A stretch of 64,000 nucleotides of DNA, taken from positions 1,670,083 to 1,734,082 of the forward strand of contig VZTJ01004744.1 in the NCBI GenBank assembly GCA_013397795.1, written 5' to 3'. Below the pieces are notes generated by a model that saw nothing but the letters and a program-made list of their open reading frames with translations, did not search any database and was not told the origin of the DNA. Positions 62,301 to 64,000 of this stretch are shown here, one piece after another (within the stretch, counting starts at the first letter, position 1; each line of letters starts with the position of its first letter). The position numbers and the translations under genes were made by a program. This DNA comes from Orthonyx spaldingii. Lineage: Eukaryota > Chordata > Aves > Passeriformes > Orthonychidae.

Positions 62301-63484
62301 AAGGTCATGGGCAAAAGAAGGTATGGTCCCTATGCTGAAAAACCTAATAGTAGAACCTGGCTAACCTGGGAGCAACAAATTACAGAAGAACAGAGGCAGG
62401 TTACAGGGATGATTGCACAGCAGTGCTTTGGGGACAGCACTGTTCCACTTGGGGAAAAGATGTTCCATTCTGCTCCTAAAGCAGAAACGCACACCTGGTT
62501 TCACGTGAGCTGACACCACTGCAAAGCAAAGGCACCTGTTCAAGCACAGGGCTCCAGGGACCACCTGGGGCCACCACAGGACTTCACAGACATGCATTCG
62601 TGACACTGTTGCAGTTCTAAGGGTGTTGGTAAGTAATATGACATACTGACAGCATCATTACTCTTTTGGAAGATCTCATGAGCCAGAAGTTTTAGTGGAC
62701 CGCAGTATATTCCGGATTTGGCTGACAAAAATCTCTGGATAGCATGGTAGGTTTTTCCACTGTTTGTAGGACCAGCATGGAATATTATCTTTCTCTGAAT
62801 AGCCCTGGCATCTGGATACCTAAGCAAAGACCAAAAAAGACAGATCTGTTGAACATTTATTTGGATACTGATTCAGAAGAAACTGGAAGTTAGCTTAAAC
62901 ATTTATTTATTAATAGATTTTAACGTGTGTTGAAAGCAGAAATATCAAGTTCTTAGAGACAGTATAAAGAAGTTGCATTGTCTTACACATTGATCTAAAT
63001 CATACAATGCCTTCAAAGATTCAGAGTGAAATTCACACATTGCATTCAAAACAATTCTCCCTACTCCTCCAATTCTCTCTCCTTCAGTTTATCAATATTT
63101 TACTGTTTTGATGTGCTACTTCCCAAACATATTGTCAGAAAACATCTTCCTGGAAAAGCCACACCAACTCAGCGACTTTCATAGCTGATATAAGCTTATT
63201 TTCTTTTTAATTGTGACGTAACTTGTAAAAAATATAAGTGTTCCTGACACAAATTGTTGTAAAAACAGAGAAATGGAACTGAAAACGTAGCATAATTACA
63301 CTCAAATCCACAGACTATGAAATCCTATGACACTAAGAAAAGACAGTGCAGCCCCTTGACCACACTGACCAGTTGGGGGGCAGCCTCAGGTCGCTGATCT
63401 TGCGCAGGTCATCCATGCAGTCCAGCATGGGGAAGATCTGCTTTGCATGCCTCAGGAAAAATGGAAACAGATCGTCCACGTGAC
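52869..63484 (-). CDS. SUPV3L1: ATP-dependent RNA helicase SUPV3L1, mitochondrial (last 12 exons; 5' end beyond base 64000)
   Basis: SUPV3L1 (SUV3) is a mitochondrial-matrix DExH-type helicase that unwinds RNA for degradation together with PNPase (PNPT1). Twelve exons totalling 1964 nt join in phase to give the last 653 residues plus stop. Core motifs are visible in order: Walker A GPTNSGKT (exon at 62651), DEIQ in place of DExH (60736), [16 protein letters not shown] (58980), [12 protein letters not shown] (58464) and [11 protein letters not shown] (57589). The C-terminal SUV3 region follows, then a basic, low-conservation tail ending GKKRK. The mitochondrial leader and N-terminal domain exons are to the right of the window. 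Position upstream of HKDC1 on the same strand matches the known vertebrate order. The tail after residues RFMDMFPD differs strongly from my recollection of the mammalian protein. Confidence 0.96.
53432..53469. repeat. A-rich low-complexity tract in SUPV3L1 last intron
   Basis: Runs of A interrupted by single T bases (AAAATAAAAAAATAAAAAAAT), about 70-105 bases upstream in gene sense of the last SUPV3L1 exon; on the gene strand it is T-rich. Confidence 0.75.
53755..53903 (-). CDS. SUPV3L1: SUPV3L1 exon 14
   Basis: 149 nt encoding [40 protein letters not shown] and DVFDLYLWL plus two bases. This is the start of the SUV3 C-terminal domain. Acceptor GTTTTTCAG|TTTGCA, donor TTAAG|GTATTG, phase 2. 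Confidence 0.95.
53904..57154 (-). other. SUPV3L1: SUPV3L1 introns 13 and 12 (with exon 13 between them)
   Basis: Two introns of about 1.6 kb (53904-55473) and 1.5 kb (55651-57154) flank exon 13. No further coding segment is needed, because exons 12, 13 and 14 join in phase. No repeat family recognised. Confidence 0.8.
55474..55650 (-). CDS. SUPV3L1: SUPV3L1 exon 13
   Basis: 177 nt, 59 codons, reading [40 protein letters not shown] and ending FVCTTLLK. Acceptor TTTTCACAG|GATATT, donor TTGAAG|GTCAGC, phase 0. Confidence 0.97.
57155..57235 (-). CDS. SUPV3L1: SUPV3L1 exon 12
   Basis: 81 nt, 27 codons: [20 protein letters not shown] then ATLSNLI. Acceptor CCATTTAG|GCAGCT, donor TTAATT|GTAAGA, phase 0. 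Too short for a typical ORF scan but the protein match is clear. Confidence 0.95.
57589..57808 (-). CDS. SUPV3L1: SUPV3L1 exon 11: motif VI
   Basis: 220 nt encoding [20 protein letters not shown], then [20 protein letters not shown] and ending [15 protein letters not shown] is motif VI with the arginine finger. Acceptor ATATTTCAG|GTGTAT, donor GTGAAG|GTGAGA, phase 0. Confidence 0.97.
58464..58557 (-). CDS. SUPV3L1: SUPV3L1 exon 10: motif V
   Basis: 94 nt encoding [20 protein letters not shown] then [11 protein letters not shown], helicase motif V of the second RecA-like domain. Acceptor TGTTTTAG|GAACAA, donor CTCAATTT|GTAAGT, phase 2. Confidence 0.97.
58980..59160 (-). CDS. SUPV3L1: SUPV3L1 exon 9
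   Basis: 181 nt beginning [20 protein letters not shown], then [20 protein letters not shown] (motif IV region) and ending VIYGSLPP plus one base. Acceptor GATTCTAG|GTCCGA, donor CCACCAG|GTAAAG, phase 1. Confidence 0.97.
59565..59656 (-). CDS. SUPV3L1: SUPV3L1 exon 8
   Basis: 92 nt encoding [20 protein letters not shown] then [18 protein letters not shown] corresponds to the motif III region. Acceptor TCGTTCAG|GCCTCT, donor GTTGAA|GTAAGT, phase 0. Confidence 0.97.
59657..60735 (-). other. SUPV3L1: SUPV3L1 intron 7 (1.1 kb)
   Basis: Between exons 7 and 8. AT-rich and no element recognised. SUPV3L1 introns 8 (404 b), 9 (422 b) and 10 (655 b) are similarly featureless. Confidence 0.8.
60736..60813 (-). 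CDS. SUPV3L1: SUPV3L1 exon 7: DEIQ (motif II)
   Basis: 78 nt encoding [20 protein letters not shown] then WTRALL. DEIQ is the Walker B variant of this family and coordinates Mg-ATP. Acceptor TTTTAAG|ATGAAG, donor CTTCTAG|GTAAGC, phase 1. Confidence 0.97.
61102..61213 (-). CDS. SUPV3L1: SUPV3L1 exon 6
   Basis: 112 nt encoding [20 protein letters not shown] then [17 protein letters not shown]. This includes the TGEER segment and the VACTIEM motif of the first RecA-like domain. Acceptor CCTTTAG|AATGTG, donor CACCTT|GTAAGT, phase 1. Confidence 0.97.
61214..62650 (-). other. SUPV3L1: SUPV3L1 intron 5 (1.4 kb)
   Basis: Between exons 5 and 6, which join in phase 0. No gene or repeat recognised. 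Confidence 0.8.
62651..62819 (-). CDS. SUPV3L1: SUPV3L1 exon 5: Walker A motif
   Basis: 169 nt reading [20 protein letters not shown] then [16 protein letters not shown] and ending [16 protein letters not shown] is the nucleotide-binding P-loop. Acceptor TGCTTAG|GTATCC, donor GATGCT|GTCAGT, phase 0. Confidence 0.97.
63370..63484 (-). CDS. SUPV3L1: SUPV3L1 exon (exon 4 by human count)
   Basis: 115 nt, beginning with two bases of a split codon then [20 protein letters not shown] and ending ISDLRLPPN plus TG of a Trp codon. Acceptor TTCTTGCAG|GTCACG, donor AACTG|GTCAGT. It belongs to the N-terminal domain preceding the helicase core. Confidence 0.95.
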
Positions 63485-64000
63485 CTGCAAGAAGAAATCC
63501 TTTTCAGAAAGTTTGTGTGCTTGTCTGTGTACCTTCACAATCAACTCTGAAAAAAAAAAAATTCTACCACTTCCACCCCACACTTAGGTAATCCTCTCAA
63601 CTTCTGGCTCCCTACGAAGTTAATTATCTCAGTGGCAGAAAGGGAAACTAACACGAGTACATGGACTCATTTAGCAATGGAATACAAACAAAATAATATG
63701 TAAAAATGCATCCCATGTCAGTATATTCACTCTGGTCAGCCTACTTGCCTAGAGAACTTCAAAGTAAAATGAGAAACTGTGGAAAAGCTGGATGAGAAAT
63801 AGCTTTTATGTCCTAAGAAGATTTTAGCCCTTTCTTCCTAAATTCATGCATTGCCTTGGAATAAAATAAAATAAAAGCTTTTAAAGTGCTTTTATGAATA
63901 ACATAAAAAGAGTGAAAAACAGATTTGCAGCTTCTCTAAGCTACCAAGACTTAGGATGCTGGTTCTAAATTCTAAGTTTCCAATCCCTAGGAGAGAAAAT
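63485..64000 (-). other. SUPV3L1: SUPV3L1 intron 3 (partial)
   Basis: Sequence upstream of the exon 4 acceptor to the window edge. No coding segment matching the expected preceding exon is present. Confidence 0.75.

Noticed and set aside
1..64000. Prokaryotic-style systems: operons, CRISPR arrays, phage or defence islands
   Set aside because: Genes are spliced vertebrate genes; no regularly spaced repeats or dense microbial coding is present.

Overview
The window is vertebrate nuclear DNA, most likely from a bird. The evidence is spliced hexokinase and helicase exons with GT-AG junctions, compact introns, a GC-rich first-exon island, sparse repeats, and a CR1 LINE of the avian type (16415-16895) plus a short CR1 3' end (34080-34113). 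A crocodilian or turtle origin is not formally excluded. It is not a microbial, viral or plasmid segment, and I see no operons, CRISPR arrays or phage genes.

Three genes lie head-to-tail, all on the minus strand, so transcription runs from high to low coordinates. The order SUPV3L1 - HKDC1 - HK1 matches the human chromosome 10q22 arrangement. (1) SUPV3L1 (63484 down to 52869, 5' end outside the window): the last 12 coding exons of the mitochondrial RNA helicase, including all core helicase motifs and the stop codon. (2) HKDC1 (47478 down to 31248): a complete 18-exon coding sequence of 2754 nt for 917 residues, every junction resolved and in phase. (3) HK1 (16101 down to 4475, 3' part outside the window): the first three coding exons, starting with the mitochondria-targeting N-terminus, separated by introns of 6.6 and 4.7 kb; exon 4 onward lies beyond base 1.

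Between the genes are about 5.3 kb (47.5-52.8 kb) and about 14-15 kb (16.1-30.3 kb) without recognisable genes. The longer gap holds the HK1 CpG-island promoter, the CR1 copy just upstream of it, low-complexity tracts and two AT-rich stretches that could be conserved regulatory elements.

Functionally, HK1 and HKDC1 are 100-kDa-type tandem hexokinases that phosphorylate glucose and dock on the outer mitochondrial membrane. SUPV3L1 works in the mitochondrial matrix with PNPase in RNA turnover. I found no undescribed system. The most notable observations are a GC-AG intron in HKDC1, the arithmetic mirror in HKDC1 exon lengths that records the ancestral hexokinase duplication, very short introns at three HKDC1 junctions, a CR1 insertion and an open upstream reading frame next to the HK1 start, and a FOX-like motif cluster in HK1 intron 2.
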